Assembly (NCBI GenBank): GCA_026710655.1
Contig: JAPOQN010000001.1
Coordinates: forward strand, 186,001-250,000
Length of the DNA: 64,000 bases
Source of the DNA: Chloroflexota bacterium
GTDB lineage: Bacteria > Chloroflexota > Dehalococcoidia > Tepidiformales > Tepidiformaceae
Direction of reading: 5' to 3'
The notes below the pieces were generated by a model. It was not told the DNA's origin. It did not search any database and saw only the letters and a list, made by a program, of their open reading frames with translations. The stretch's first letter is position 1. Each line of letters starts with the position of its first letter. Positions 46,157 through 55,900 of the stretch are shown piece after piece. A program made the position numbers and the translations under genes.

Positions 46157-48259
46157 ATGAACCCACGGACGCACGCCGAGCTCGCGAACTTCATCTGGGC
46201 CATCTGCAACCTGCTGCGGGGGCCGTACAAGCGGAACGAGTACCGCAAAGTCATCCTCCCGCTGACGGTCCTGCGGCGCTTCGACTGCGTGCTCGCTGAG
46301 ACGAAGGATGCAGTGCTCGAGGCGGATGCCGCCTATGCAAACGCGAACGAGCAGGTGCGCGCGAGCCGGCTTCTGCAGGCGTCCGGCCGAGCTTTCTACA
46401 ACACGTCGCGGTTCGACTTCGGGCGGCTGCTTGACGACCCCAACCAGCTCGCACAGAGCCTCAACACCTACATCCGCGACTTCTCCCCCAACGTCCGCGA
46501 GATCATGGAGCGCTTCTCCTTCAGCGAGCAGGTGGCGCGGATGGAGGAGAAGAACCTGCTGTTCCAGGTCGTGCAGGCGTTCGCTGGCGTCGACCTCTCG
46601 CCCGAGCGTGTCGACAACATCCAGATGGGCTACGTCTTCGAGGAGCTCATCCGCATCGGCGCCGAGCAGGCCAACGAGGAGGCCGGAGAACACTTCACGC
46701 CGCGCGAGGTCATCCGCCTGATGGTCAGCCTGCTCCTCTCGCCGGAGGAGGACCTCGGGCGCAGCCACGTCGTCAAGACCATCTATGACCCTGCCTGCGG
46801 AACGGGCGGCATGCTCTCCGAGGCTGACAGGTACCTCCGCCAGCACAACAGCGACGCCAATCCGTTCCTGTATGGGCAGGACCACAACGACGAGTCGTGG
46901 GCAGTCTGCAAGTCCGACATGCTCTTGAAGGGCGACGACGCCGACAACATCATCCTCGGAGACACGTTCACCCACGACGGGTACACGCGACGCCCCGATG
47001 GCCGCAGGCACAGCTTCGACTACATGCTTGCCAATCCGCCCTTTGGCGTGGAGTGGAAGCAGCAGCAATACGACATCGACTACGAGGCGCGCACGCTCGG
47101 CTACGACGGACGCTTCGGTGCCGGGCTGCCCAGGATCAACGATGGCTCGCTGCTGTTCCTGCAGCACATGCTCTCGAAGATGCAGCCCGTCGAGGAAGGC
47201 GGCAGCCGCATCGCCATCGTCTTCAACGGCTCGCCGCTGTTCACGGGCCACGCCGGCAGCGGCGAGAGCAACATCCGCCAGTGGATCATCGAGAACGACT
47301 GGCTTGAGGCCATCGTCGCGCTCCCCGACCAGCTCTTCTACAACACCGGCATCTCCACCTATATCTGGGTGCTCACAAACCGCAAGGAGTCGCACCGCAA
47401 GGGCAAGGTCCAGCTCGTCGACGGGCGCCAGTTCTTCGTGAAGATGCGCAAGAGCCTTGGCAACAAGCGGAACGAGCTGTCGCCAGAGCAGATCGACGAC
47501 CTCACGCGCATCCACGGGAACTTCGAGGATGGCGAGACCCGCCCTGTCACCGACCAGGACCCGGTCACGGACGAGCCGCGCACGCGGCCGCGCGTCGTGA
47601 GCAAGGTGTTCGCGAACGAGGACTTCGTCTACCGAAAGGTCACCGTGGAGCGCCCCCTGCGCCTCAACTTCGCCGCCACGCCGGAGCGCATTGCACGCAT
47701 CGAGGACGAGCGCGCGTTCCAGAATCTCGCCAAGAGCAAGAAGCGCCCCGGTCCCGCGCACGACGCCGAGGTGGCGGAAGGTCAGGCCCGGCAGGAGGCG
47801 ATCCGCGCCCTGCTCGGGTCGCTCGCTGAGGAGACCGGCGGGGGGGGGGTGCGCGACCGCGAGACGTTCGTCGAGAGGCTGAACGCCGCGGCCAGGGACG
47901 CCGGGCTGCGACTCTCCGCGCCCGAGCGGAAGGTCATCTTGGCCGCGCTCGGAGAGCGCGACCCCGGGGCCGCCATTTGCCGCGACCGCAAGGGCAACCC
48001 CGAACCCGACACCGAGCTTCGTGACACCGAGACCGTGCCCCTTCGCGAGGATGTGGGCGAGTACATCGCGCGCGAGGTCCTCCCGCACGTGCCCGACGCC
48101 TGGGTCGACGAGAGCAAGACCAGGGTCGGCTACGAGATCCCGCTGAACCGTCACTTCTACGTGTACGAGCCGCCGCGTCCGCTCGAGGAGATCGAGTCCG
48201 ATCTACAGGCATTGGAGCGGGAAATCGCCGGTCTGCTCTCGGACGTCGTGAGAAGCTGA
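46157..48259 (+). CDS. hsdM: Type I restriction-modification system methyltransferase subunit HsdM
   Basis: HsdM methylates adenine N6 and, with HsdS, forms the core of the type I enzyme. The 700-residue protein starts MNPRTHAELANFIWAICNLL (HsdM N-terminal helical domain), then SAM-binding motif I DPACGTGGML near 211 and catalytic motif IV NPPFG near 293, DGSLLFLQHM and the target-proximal segment YNTGISTYIWVLTNRK. The C-terminal part, about 560 onward, is extended and ends with coiled-coil-like helices. A run of ten G (47840-47849) encodes Gly562-564 in a linker. The start ATG at 46157 was chosen because homology begins there. It is the first gene of the hsdM-KAP-hsdS series. Confidence 0.95.
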   Translation: MNPRTHAELANFIWAICNLLRGPYKRNEYRKVILPLTVLRRFDCVLAETKDAVLEADAAYANANEQVRASRLLQASGRAFYNTSRFDFGRLLDDPNQLAQSLNTYIRDFSPNVREIMERFSFSEQVARMEEKNLLFQVVQAFAGVDLSPERVDNIQMGYVFEELIRIGAEQANEEAGEHFTPREVIRLMVSLLLSPEEDLGRSHVVKTIYDPACGTGGMLSEADRYLRQHNSDANPFLYGQDHNDESWAVCKSDMLLKGDDADNIILGDTFTHDGYTRRPDGRRHSFDYMLANPPFGVEWKQQQYDIDYEARTLGYDGRFGAGLPRINDGSLLFLQHMLSKMQPVEEGGSRIAIVFNGSPLFTGHAGSGESNIRQWIIENDWLEAIVALPDQLFYNTGISTYIWVLTNRKESHRKGKVQLVDGRQFFVKMRKSLGNKRNELSPEQIDDLTRIHGNFEDGETRPVTDQDPVTDEPRTRPRVVSKVFANEDFVYRKVTVERPLRLNFAATPERIARIEDERAFQNLAKSKKRPGPAHDAEVAEGQARQEAIRALLGSLAEETGGGGVRDRETFVERLNAAARDAGLRLSAPERKVILAALGERDPGAAICRDRKGNPEPDTELRDTETVPLREDVGEYIAREVLPHVPDAWVDESKTRVGYEIPLNRHFYVYEPPRPLEEIESDLQALEREIAGLLSDVVRS
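47840..47849 (+). repeat. Poly-G tract (10 G) inside hsdM
   Basis: Ten consecutive G lie in frame in hsdM. Tracts of this length are prone to slipped-strand mispairing. The present length keeps the reading frame open; a gain or loss of one G would truncate HsdM soon after residue 565. Confidence 0.9.
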
Positions 48260-48262
48260 CGC

Positions 48263-49666
48263 ATGACCCAGGACTCAGAATCCGTTGAGACGCGCCCGGC
48301 ACCGCCGCCCCTCAAGGTGGTCGAACAAGAGCCCGATCCCGAGAACCCCTGGGCCGACGACGTGCTCGAACGCAAGCAAGTCGCCGAACGCCTGACCAGG
48401 ATCATTGAGGGTCAGGAGGTGCCGTTCGTCATCAGCGTCGATGGGCAGTGGGGGACGGGGAAGACGTTCCTGCTCAAGCGCTGGCGACAGGACCTGGAGA
48501 ACCATGAATGGCAGGCCATCTACTTCAATGCGTGGAAGGACGACTTCTCGGATGATCCACTGCTCGCGATCATCGGCCAGCTCTCTGACTACTTCGACGA
48601 CGGTGCCCTGAAGCAGCTGGCGCTGGCGGTGGCTGGCGCGGCTCTGGCCGTCCTTACAAAACACCTCACAGGGACTCCGGTGACGCTTGAGGATCTGAAG
48701 CCTGAAGGGCTGTTAGCGGGCTACCGCGAACAGCACAAGACGAAGGACCTCCTGAAGGATGAGCTAGCTAGCCTGGCCAGTGCGGTCAAGGATGAGACGG
48801 GCCAGCCCGTCGTGTTCATCATCGACGAGCTCGACCGGTGCCGCCCAACCTTCGCGATCGAGCTCCTTGAGCGTGTCAAGCACATCTTTGACGTGCCCAA
48901 CGTCGTGTTTGTCTTCGGCATCAATCGGAGCGAGCTCGTGGAGTCGCTCCAATCGGTCTACGGGGAGATCGACGCGGGTATCTATCTGCGGCGGTTCTTC
49001 GACATGGAGTTAGTCCTTCCCGAGGCAGATATAGAAAAGTTTTGCATGTGGCTGTTCGACGTATTTGGGATAAAGGTCTTTCTGGATGAGATGTCTCGAT
49101 ATGCAGGGAACAGAGTTCATAGTGATGAATTCCACGAGATGACTCTGCACGCACCACCATTGTTTCGAGCCCTTAGTCTGTCGCTCCGTGACATTGACCA
49201 GATTGTGAGGTTAATTGCACTTCTTGGGAAGACACTTGAACCGCAATACTACATCTACCCTCCACTATTAGCTTCGCTCTTATCTCTCAAGATCATCGAT
49301 CGCGAGCTCTACAAACAATTCATCCATAGAGAGTGTAGCGCAGGGGCAGTGATGGATTGCTTTGAGCAGAAATATCCCGCACTATCAGCCCGTGTCAAAG
49401 CAGAAGAGAATGTGTTGAAGCGCATAGAACTCAGCCTGTACTGCGTGGAGGCAGGACCTGCATGGGAGTACCTTACTGACCCTTCCATTCGTGGGGAGCC
49501 TGATTCCGTGCCCGAGAACGCGTTCTCGCGAAGAACCCAGGCGGATAGGGGACGGCTCAACGAGTTACTCAAGGATGCTGTTGGCTTCTTCGGAACCAAG
49601 AGGATGAACAGAACGAGCCTCGCCCATATCGCCAAGATGATCGATCTCTACCAGGCCGGCGCATGA
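48263..49666 (+). CDS. KAP-family P-loop NTPase embedded in type I RM operon
   Basis: The 467-residue protein is a KAP NTPase: Walker A VDGQWGTGKTFLLKRW (Gly61-Thr68), the family motif IYFNAWKDDFSDDPL, an inserted hydrophobic helix ALKQLALAVAGAALAVLTKHL that may touch the membrane, and Walker B with the KAP signature VVFIIDELDRCRP near 184-196, followed by VFVFGINRSELVESL. It starts 3 bp after hsdM and its stop overlaps the hsdS start (ATGA), so it is translated as part of the RM operon. The 3' half (about 49020-49460) is visibly AT-richer than the 5' half. KAP proteins are known in phage-exclusion systems (PifA-type), so an accessory defence role is likely. Confidence 0.87.
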   Translation: MTQDSESVETRPAPPPLKVVEQEPDPENPWADDVLERKQVAERLTRIIEGQEVPFVISVDGQWGTGKTFLLKRWRQDLENHEWQAIYFNAWKDDFSDDPLLAIIGQLSDYFDDGALKQLALAVAGAALAVLTKHLTGTPVTLEDLKPEGLLAGYREQHKTKDLLKDELASLASAVKDETGQPVVFIIDELDRCRPTFAIELLERVKHIFDVPNVVFVFGINRSELVESLQSVYGEIDAGIYLRRFFDMELVLPEADIEKFCMWLFDVFGIKVFLDEMSRYAGNRVHSDEFHEMTLHAPPLFRALSLSLRDIDQIVRLIALLGKTLEPQYYIYPPLLASLLSLKIIDRELYKQFIHRECSAGAVMDCFEQKYPALSARVKAEENVLKRIELSLYCVEAGPAWEYLTDPSIRGEPDSVPENAFSRRTQADRGRLNELLKDAVGFFGTKRMNRTSLAHIAKMIDLYQAGA

Positions 49667-50967
49667 ACACCTCTCCTTACCCCACCTACCGCCCCTCCGG
49701 TGTCGAGTGGCTCGGAGATGTGCCGAAGCACTGGAAGGTGAGGCGGCTGCACTACGTCTGCCGGTTTGCATACGGGGATTCCCTCCCATCGGAGGCCCGC
49801 GAAGATGGCGAAACGCCGGTCTTCGGCTCCAACGGACCGGTCGGAACGCATGATGAGCCCAACACCTCCGCGCCGGTCATCGTGGTAGGCCGCAAGGGCT
49901 CGCACGGCGAGGTCAATTACAGCAAGGATGCGGTGTTCGCGATCGACACAACCTACTTTGTTGACGGGAGATACACCGACTCTGCGCTTCGCTGGGTCTA
50001 CTACGCGCTGCTCTGCGCGGACCTCGGAGATGTGTCGAAGGACTCGGCCGTTCCTGGGCTTTCTCGAGAAGATGCCTACGGGAAGCGCCTCCCCCTCCCG
50101 CCACTCGACGAGCAGCGCGCCATCGCCGTGTTCCTCGACCGGGAAACGGAGCGCATCGACGCACTCGTCGCGAAGAAGCGACAGCTCATCGAGCGGCTGC
50201 AGGAGTACCGGATCGCGCTCATCACCCGCACCGTGACCCGCGGCCTCCCGCCCGACGCCGCCCGCGCCGCCGGCCTCGCCCCGTCACCCCGCCTCAAGCC
50301 CTCGGGCGTCGAGTGGCTCGGCGATGTGCCGGAGCACTGGGAGGTGAAACGGCTCAAATGGTCGAGTCCAAGATCGATCAATGGCGTCTGGGGCGACGAG
50401 CCGGACGGCGAGAACGACATGGTGTGCGTTCGGGTTGCGGACTTCGATCGGCGCCAGTTCCGAGTCATCCTTGACGACCCAACGGAGCGAGCGATCACTG
50501 GGGCCCAGCGTTCTGGACGTGAGCTTGAAGTAGGAGACCTCCTGCTCGAGAAGTCAGGCGGAGGTGAGAAGCAGATGGTGGGCTGCGTCGTGCATTACGA
50601 CCACGACGAAGCAGCTGTATGCTCAAACTTCATTGCCCGCCTCGCCGTGGCACCCCGGCAACACCCTCTCTTCTGGACGTATGCGCACGCCGCTCTATAT
50701 GCCGGCAAGCTGAACTACCCTGCCATCAAACAGACAACCGGGATACAGAACCTTGACTCTGGTGCGTACTTCGACACCCCCGTGGCCTTCCCGCCACAAG
50801 CTGAGCAGGTGGCCATAGCGAGCTTCCTGGACCAAGAGACGGGGGCCGTCGATAACCTCACGAGTCGGGTAGAAGCTGCGATGGAGCGCCTCCAAGAGCA
50901 TCGCACTGCGCTCATCACCGCGGCCGTCACTGGCAAGGTCGATGTGCGAACACGACCGCCGACCTAA
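49663..50967 (+). CDS. hsdS: Type I restriction-modification specificity subunit HsdS
   Basis: HsdS sets the bipartite DNA target. The 434-residue protein has two target-recognition domains, each introduced by the same box: SGVEWLGDVPKHWKVRRL (about 8-25) and SGVEWLGDVPEHWEVKRL (about 210-228). Each domain is followed by a conserved helical spacer: PPLDEQRAIAVFLDRETERI with RLQEYRIALIT, and PPQAEQVAIASFLDQETGAV with RLQEHRTALIT. This internal pseudo-symmetry is typical of a full-length HsdS. The start overlaps the KAP stop by 4 bp. Confidence 0.94.
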   Translation: MNTSPYPTYRPSGVEWLGDVPKHWKVRRLHYVCRFAYGDSLPSEAREDGETPVFGSNGPVGTHDEPNTSAPVIVVGRKGSHGEVNYSKDAVFAIDTTYFVDGRYTDSALRWVYYALLCADLGDVSKDSAVPGLSREDAYGKRLPLPPLDEQRAIAVFLDRETERIDALVAKKRQLIERLQEYRIALITRTVTRGLPPDAARAAGLAPSPRLKPSGVEWLGDVPEHWEVKRLKWSSPRSINGVWGDEPDGENDMVCVRVADFDRRQFRVILDDPTERAITGAQRSGRELEVGDLLLEKSGGGEKQMVGCVVHYDHDEAAVCSNFIARLAVAPRQHPLFWTYAHAALYAGKLNYPAIKQTTGIQNLDSGAYFDTPVAFPPQAEQVAIASFLDQETGAVDNLTSRVEAAMERLQEHRTALITAAVTGKVDVRTRPPT

Positions 50968-51020
50968 ACCCGCGTCAGCAGGGGGGAGGCCGCGCTGCCT
51001 CAATCACCAAGGAGCAAGAC

Positions 51021-51740
51021 ATGGCCGACGTTCGGAAATATCACGAAGACTTGGACAAGCTCATCGCGCTTGGGAACGATGTGGGGAAGTCGCTTGATGC
51101 AATCCGCACCAGCCTGACTGGCATTCCCGATACCACAAGGTCTTATCAGAAGTGGTATACGGAGTCGTCCAGATTTATTGGGCAGGTGCTTCCTGAACGC
51201 TCCGAAGAGTTCAAGGAAATGTATTCAGGAGGAAGCGGTGGGACAATCCCATACTACCTAAGTTGCATCGAAGAGGGAGAAAGTCTTTCAAAAATCTATT
51301 CCCAATCCGTGTCAAACCGGTTTAGAACGCAATTGCATATTTTGGAGTCCGCCAAGTCAGTATTTACAAGCTCACTCTTCGACATTAGGGCCCTCGCTCA
51401 AGCTAACCTCTTCGACTCAGAGCTTGATGCCGCAAATGAGCTGTGCCGAAACGGTTTTCTCCGGGCCGCAGGGGTCGTTGCAGCGGTGGTGTTGGAGCGG
51501 CACCTAGGGCAGGTGACTGAGAATCACAACCTTCCGGTGAGCAAGCAGAGTCCAACGCTCGGTGACTTCAATGAACTCCTGAAGAAGGAGGGCGTGGTGG
51601 ATGTCCCGGCCTGGCGACAGATCCAGCGGCTGGGCGACCTCCGTAACCTGTGCGCCCACAACAAGGAACGGGAGCCTACGAAGGAAGAGGTCGACGAGCT
51701 CATCGAAGGGGCGGACAAGTACACGAAGACTCTGTTCTGA
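51021..51740 (+). CDS. HEPN-like protein within type I RM operon
   Basis: The 239-residue protein has an N-terminal helical half (YHEDLDKLIALGNDVGKSLD) and a C-terminal HEPN-like half: LDAANELCRNGFLRAAGVVA, VVLERHLGQVTE, then LGDLRNLCAHNKEREPTKEE with the R-x4-H motif Arg208-His213 (RNLCAH), followed by a long helix. This resembles DUF4145/abortive-infection HEPN proteins, many of which are metal-independent RNases. It lies 53 bp after hsdS on the same strand. Its DNA between about 51120 and 51420 is AT-richer than hsdS or hsdR, suggesting separate acquisition. RNase activity is inferred; a structural or antitoxin-like HEPN role is also possible. Confidence 0.65.
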   Translation: MADVRKYHEDLDKLIALGNDVGKSLDAIRTSLTGIPDTTRSYQKWYTESSRFIGQVLPERSEEFKEMYSGGSGGTIPYYLSCIEEGESLSKIYSQSVSNRFRTQLHILESAKSVFTSSLFDIRALAQANLFDSELDAANELCRNGFLRAAGVVAAVVLERHLGQVTENHNLPVSKQSPTLGDFNELLKKEGVVDVPAWRQIQRLGDLRNLCAHNKEREPTKEEVDELIEGADKYTKTLF

Positions 51741-51775
51741 AAGAACCATCGCCAAGGTCGATGTGCGGGACGCGG

Positions 51776-52156
51776 CTACTGCTGCGGCCGGTCCTGCCGA
51801 ATAGCGGCCTTGACTTCCTGGGGTGTCAGCGGCGAGTCGAGTGCCCCTTGCCGGATCCGCGCGAGGAGCTGCGAGCCAAGCGGCTCTCGCATCGTGTAGG
51901 TCCGGTTCTCAACTCCCCGGCGGAGCCATTCCAGGCTGGTAAGGGACGAGTGCCGGTAGGAGATGCACGAGTCACGCCGAGGGTATGGATGCTCTCCCGG
52001 CGGCACCACCACGCACATCTCGCCGCACCTGCGGATCTCCGGGTCATGGGTCGTGAAATTTGCAACGGCGACATCCCCGTTAGGGGTTTCGGCGGTCAGC
52101 ACCATCGAGAGGTGGCCACCTGCGTCCAGCCCGAAGAACGTATCTCCGGGATTCAC
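51776..52156 (-). CDS. Putative SH3-barrel (MazF/PemK-like) toxin paired with Panacea protein
   Basis: The 126-residue protein begins MNPGDTFFGLDAGGHLSMVL and continues NGDVAVANFTTHDPEIRRCG, CVVVPPGEHPYPRRDSCISY, a strand-rich pattern like small SH3-barrel nucleases of the MazF/PemK type (P-G-D start, G-H-x-x-V-V-L, NFTTH). The GTG start overlaps the stop of the upstream Panacea gene by 4 bp (52153-52156), the usual arrangement of a toxin-antitoxin pair. It lies on the minus strand between the HEPN gene and hsdR. Family assignment is by eye and uncertain. Confidence 0.5.
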   Translation of the reverse strand: MNPGDTFFGLDAGGHLSMVLTAETPNGDVAVANFTTHDPEIRRCGEMCVVVPPGEHPYPRRDSCISYRHSSLTSLEWLRRGVENRTYTMREPLGSQLLARIRQGALDSPLTPQEVKAAIRQDRPQQ

Positions 52157-52704
52157 CGGGCCGCGGCCGCGTGTGTCCGCAGCTTGTAGGTTGTCGCGGC
52201 CTGGGCCGCGGCCGTCGCGACTTCCTCATCGCTGAACCCCGCGAAGCGAAGGATGTCCTCGGGCTCGATCTGGGTGGCGCTCGCGCCCGGGTCGGTCCAC
52301 TCCGGCAGGGCGTGGGTGCGAGTCACGACATCGGGCCACTTCTCGTGGCCACAGGAGTCGAAGATGCTCCGCAGCACGTCTTCGTCGTACTCGGAGAGAT
52401 GGTCGGACGTGGGGGAGCCAACAAGCACGGCGTCGTAGCCCTCGCGCGCGATGTAGCTGTGCCAGACGGAATCCTCGGCCGGGTTGGGTTCCTTGACCAG
52501 ATCGAGCACACGACTGAGCACGGGGCCGTACTTCATGGAGACGAAGCGGTCGCCCGTGATTGGCAGACCGGTTTCGATGAGGGCCTCGCGGTCGGCAAGG
52601 TAGAGCAGCTTGATCAGCTTGATGTAGGGCATGCGCCGGTCATGCCGGTCGAGCAGGAGAGACGCGGCCTGCGCCGCCTTGCGCTCATCGAAGAAGAATT
52701 CCAT
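52153..52704 (-). CDS. Panacea-domain (SocA/DUF4065-like) antitoxin
   Basis: The 183-residue protein matches the Panacea domain: AQAASLLLDRHDRRMPYIKL followed by IKLLYLADREALIETGLPIT, the segment GDRFVSMKYGPVLSRVLDLV, and LSEYDEDVLRSIFDSCGHEK. Panacea proteins are versatile antitoxins that neutralise many toxin folds when encoded next to them, which is the case here with the overlapping downstream gene. It is divergent from hsdR with a 213-bp gap that should hold promoters for both. Alternative roles as a SocA-type proteolytic adaptor are possible. Confidence 0.82.
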   Translation of the reverse strand: MEFFFDERKAAQAASLLLDRHDRRMPYIKLIKLLYLADREALIETGLPITGDRFVSMKYGPVLSRVLDLVKEPNPAEDSVWHSYIAREGYDAVLVGSPTSDHLSEYDEDVLRSIFDSCGHEKWPDVVTRTHALPEWTDPGASATQIEPEDILRFAGFSDEEVATAAAQAATTYKLRTHAAAAR

Positions 52705-52917
52705 GGCAGTACCCTACCCCCGCTCCCTGCCAGTGTGGCACCGAAAACGCCGTGCGCCAACGGTCCGCGCCACTCAGCCTGTGGGGCTACAGAAGTCGGA
52801 AGCGCTATGCTGAGCCCTCTGCAGGTAGAGCCTGGAGCCCGTATGGGGCCTAGCACGACCGATAGGGAGTAGACGTGGCATTCGCGCAGGCAGGCGCCTG
52901 GCGGCCACCGACCAACC

Positions 52918-55900
52918 ATGACGAGCCAGACGAACGAGGCAGCCTTCGAATCCACCGTTGAGTCGATGCTGCTTGGCGGTGGATGGCGCCAGGGCGACCG
53001 TTCGGAGTGGGATGTCGACACCGCCATCTTCCCTGCCGACGCCCTCGCGTTCATCCGCGACACGCAATCGGAACTCTGGGCCGACATGGTCGCCCTCCAC
53101 GGCGCGAACCTCGACTCCGCCATCACCCAGACGCTGGTCAAGGAGCTCGACCTCAAGGGCTCGCTGCACGTCCTCCGCCACGGCTTCCGCTTCTCCGGCA
53201 AGACCTTCCGGCTCGCCTACTTCAAGCCCGCCTCTGGCCTAAACCCCGACGCGCTCGCGCGCTTCGAGCGCAACGATCTGACGGTCACACGGCAGGCACG
53301 GTGCCACCCGGGCGCAGGCGACGAGGTCGACCTCCTCTTCGCGCTCAACGGCGTGCCTGTCGCCACCTGCGAGCTGAAGAACCCGATGACCGGCCAGACG
53401 TGGCGCAATGCGGTCCGCCAGTACCAGCAAGATCGCGACCCGAACGCGCCCCTCTTCCGCTTCCAGAAGCGAGCCCTCGTCCACTTCGCCGCCGACCCGG
53501 AAGAGGTCCACATGACCACGCGGCTCGCCGGCGAGGCGACGCGCTTCCTCCCCTTCAACCGCGGCAGCAATCCCGGCGCCGTCCAGTGTGGGAAGGGCAA
53601 TCCGCAGCATCCCTCGGGCTACCGCACCGGCTACTTCTGGCAGGAGGTGCTTAAGCGGGAGCGTTTCCTCGATATCCTCGGCTCCTACGTCTTCCTCGAG
53701 ACCCGCGAGGAGAAGGTCGATGACGCGAAGGGCGCACGGACAGAGAAGCGCGAGTCGGTCATCTTCCCGCGCTACCACCAGCTCGACGCCGTCAGCAGCC
53801 TCGTCGCCACTGCCGCCGAGGACGGCCCCGGACGCAACTACCTCATCCAGCATTCCGCCGGCAGCGGCAAGACGAACAGCATCTCCTGGCTCTCCCACAG
53901 GCTCGCGAGCCTGCACACCGCCGCCGACGAGAAGGTCTACGACTGCGTCATCGTCATCACCGACCGTCGCGTGCTCGACCAGCAGCTCCAGGACGCCATC
54001 TACCAGATCGAGCACGCCCAGGGCGTTGTGAAGGCCATCGACGAGGACTCGCAGCAGCTCGCCAGGGCACTCGTGGACGGCACGAAGATCGTCATCACGA
54101 CGCTGCAGAAGTTCCCGTTCGTCCTGAAGGGACTCCTGACCATCGCCGGGGCATCCCCGTCCGAGAGTCCTACGGAGGCCGAGCGATCCCAGGCGGTCGA
54201 GTGGCGCCGCGAAATCGCGGGTCGCCGCTATGCCGTCATCGTCGACGAGGCGCACTCCAGCCAGACGGGCGAGACCGCACGCGAGATGAAGGCCATCCTG
54301 GGGTCGCGAGCCCAGACGGACGAAGAGCCGGAGGACTGGCAGGACGGCCTCACTGCGATGGTCGAGTCACGCGGTCCGCAGCCCAACCTCTCGTTCTTCG
54401 CCTTCACGGCCACTCCCAAGGGCAAGACCGTCGAACTCTTCGGCCGCCCTGGTCCGAGCGGCAAGCCGGAGCCCTTCCACGTCTACAGCATGCGCCAGGC
54501 GATCGAGGAAAACTTCATCCTCGACGTGCTCCAAAACTACACGGACTACAACACCTACTACCGCATCGCGAAGCAGGCTGCGGACGACCCCGACGTCCCC
54601 AAGCGCCGCACGGCCGTCGCGCTGGCCAAATTCATGACCCTCCACCCCCACAACATCAGCCAGAAGACCGAGGTCATAGTCGAGCACTTCCGCGAGCACG
54701 TGCGACACCGGATCGGCGGCCGGGCGAAGGCGATGGTGGTCACAGGGTCACGGCTCCATGCCGTCCGGTACATGCAGGCCTTCGAGCGCTACATCGAGGA
54801 GCATTCATACGACGACATCCGGCCGCTCGTCGCCTTCAGCGGGACCGTCACCGACCCCGACACCGGCCTCGATTTCACCGAGCCCGGCATGAACACAGAC
54901 ATCGTGACGGGGAAGCCAATAAGCGAGGCCCGGCTCCCAGCCCGCTTCGCGTCGCCCGACTACCAGATCCTGCTCGTGGCGGAGAAGTACCAGACCGGAT
55001 TCGACCAGCCACTGCTGCAGGCCATGTATGTCGACAAGCGGCTGGACGGTGTGCAGGCCGTGCAGACGCTGTCGCGCCTCAACCGGGTCGAGCCCGGCAA
55101 GGAGGCGCCCTTCGTCCTCGACTTTGTGAACGACCCCGAGGACATCAGCACCGCCTTCGCCCCCTACTACGACCGCACGCAGCTGCTGGAGGCGTCGGAC
55201 CCGTACCAGCTTGAGCAACTGAAGCACGAGCTCGACGGTTTGCAGGTCTATCACGTGAGTGAGGTGGAGACGTTCGCCAGGGTCTTCTACGTGCCCCTGT
55301 CGCGACAGCAGCCGGGCGACCACGCCCGCATCGAGGAGTGCCTACAGCCCGCTCGTGACCGCTTCCACACCCTTGACGAGGACGGCCAGAACGAGTTTCG
55401 CGACCGGCTCAGCGCGTTCGTGAATCTCTACTCGTTCCTCAGCCAGATCATCCCGTACGGGGACAGCGAGCTGGAGCGCCTCGCCTCATTCGGGCGCCTC
55501 CTCCTCCCTTCCCTCCAGCCAGCCCGGGATGGCCCCGTCGACCTCGGTGACGACGTGACTCTTGAGTACTACCGCCTGGAGCACGTGCAGACCTATGCTG
55601 CCTTCTTCGAGGATCAGGAGGTCTACGTCACAAGCCCGCGTGCCGTGGGCACCGGCAGCCCGGAGGAAGAGAAGGCGCCGCTCTCGGAGATCATCGACCA
55701 GCTCAACGAGCGGTTCGGCACCAACTTCACCGACGAGGACCGCCTCTTCTTCGAGCAGGTCAAGGAGCGCGCCCTCCGCGACGAAGACGTGCGCCAGATC
55801 GCCGTTGCCAACCCCTTCGACAAGTTCAGCCTCGGCATCCGTGAACGGGTGGGCCAGATGATGGTCGAGCGCATGGGCGAAAACGACGCGCTCGTCACCC

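Noticed and set aside
45872..48154. 760-codon minus-strand open frame over hsdM
   Set aside because: Antisense shadow of hsdM with no domain; hsdM motifs on the plus strand are unambiguous.
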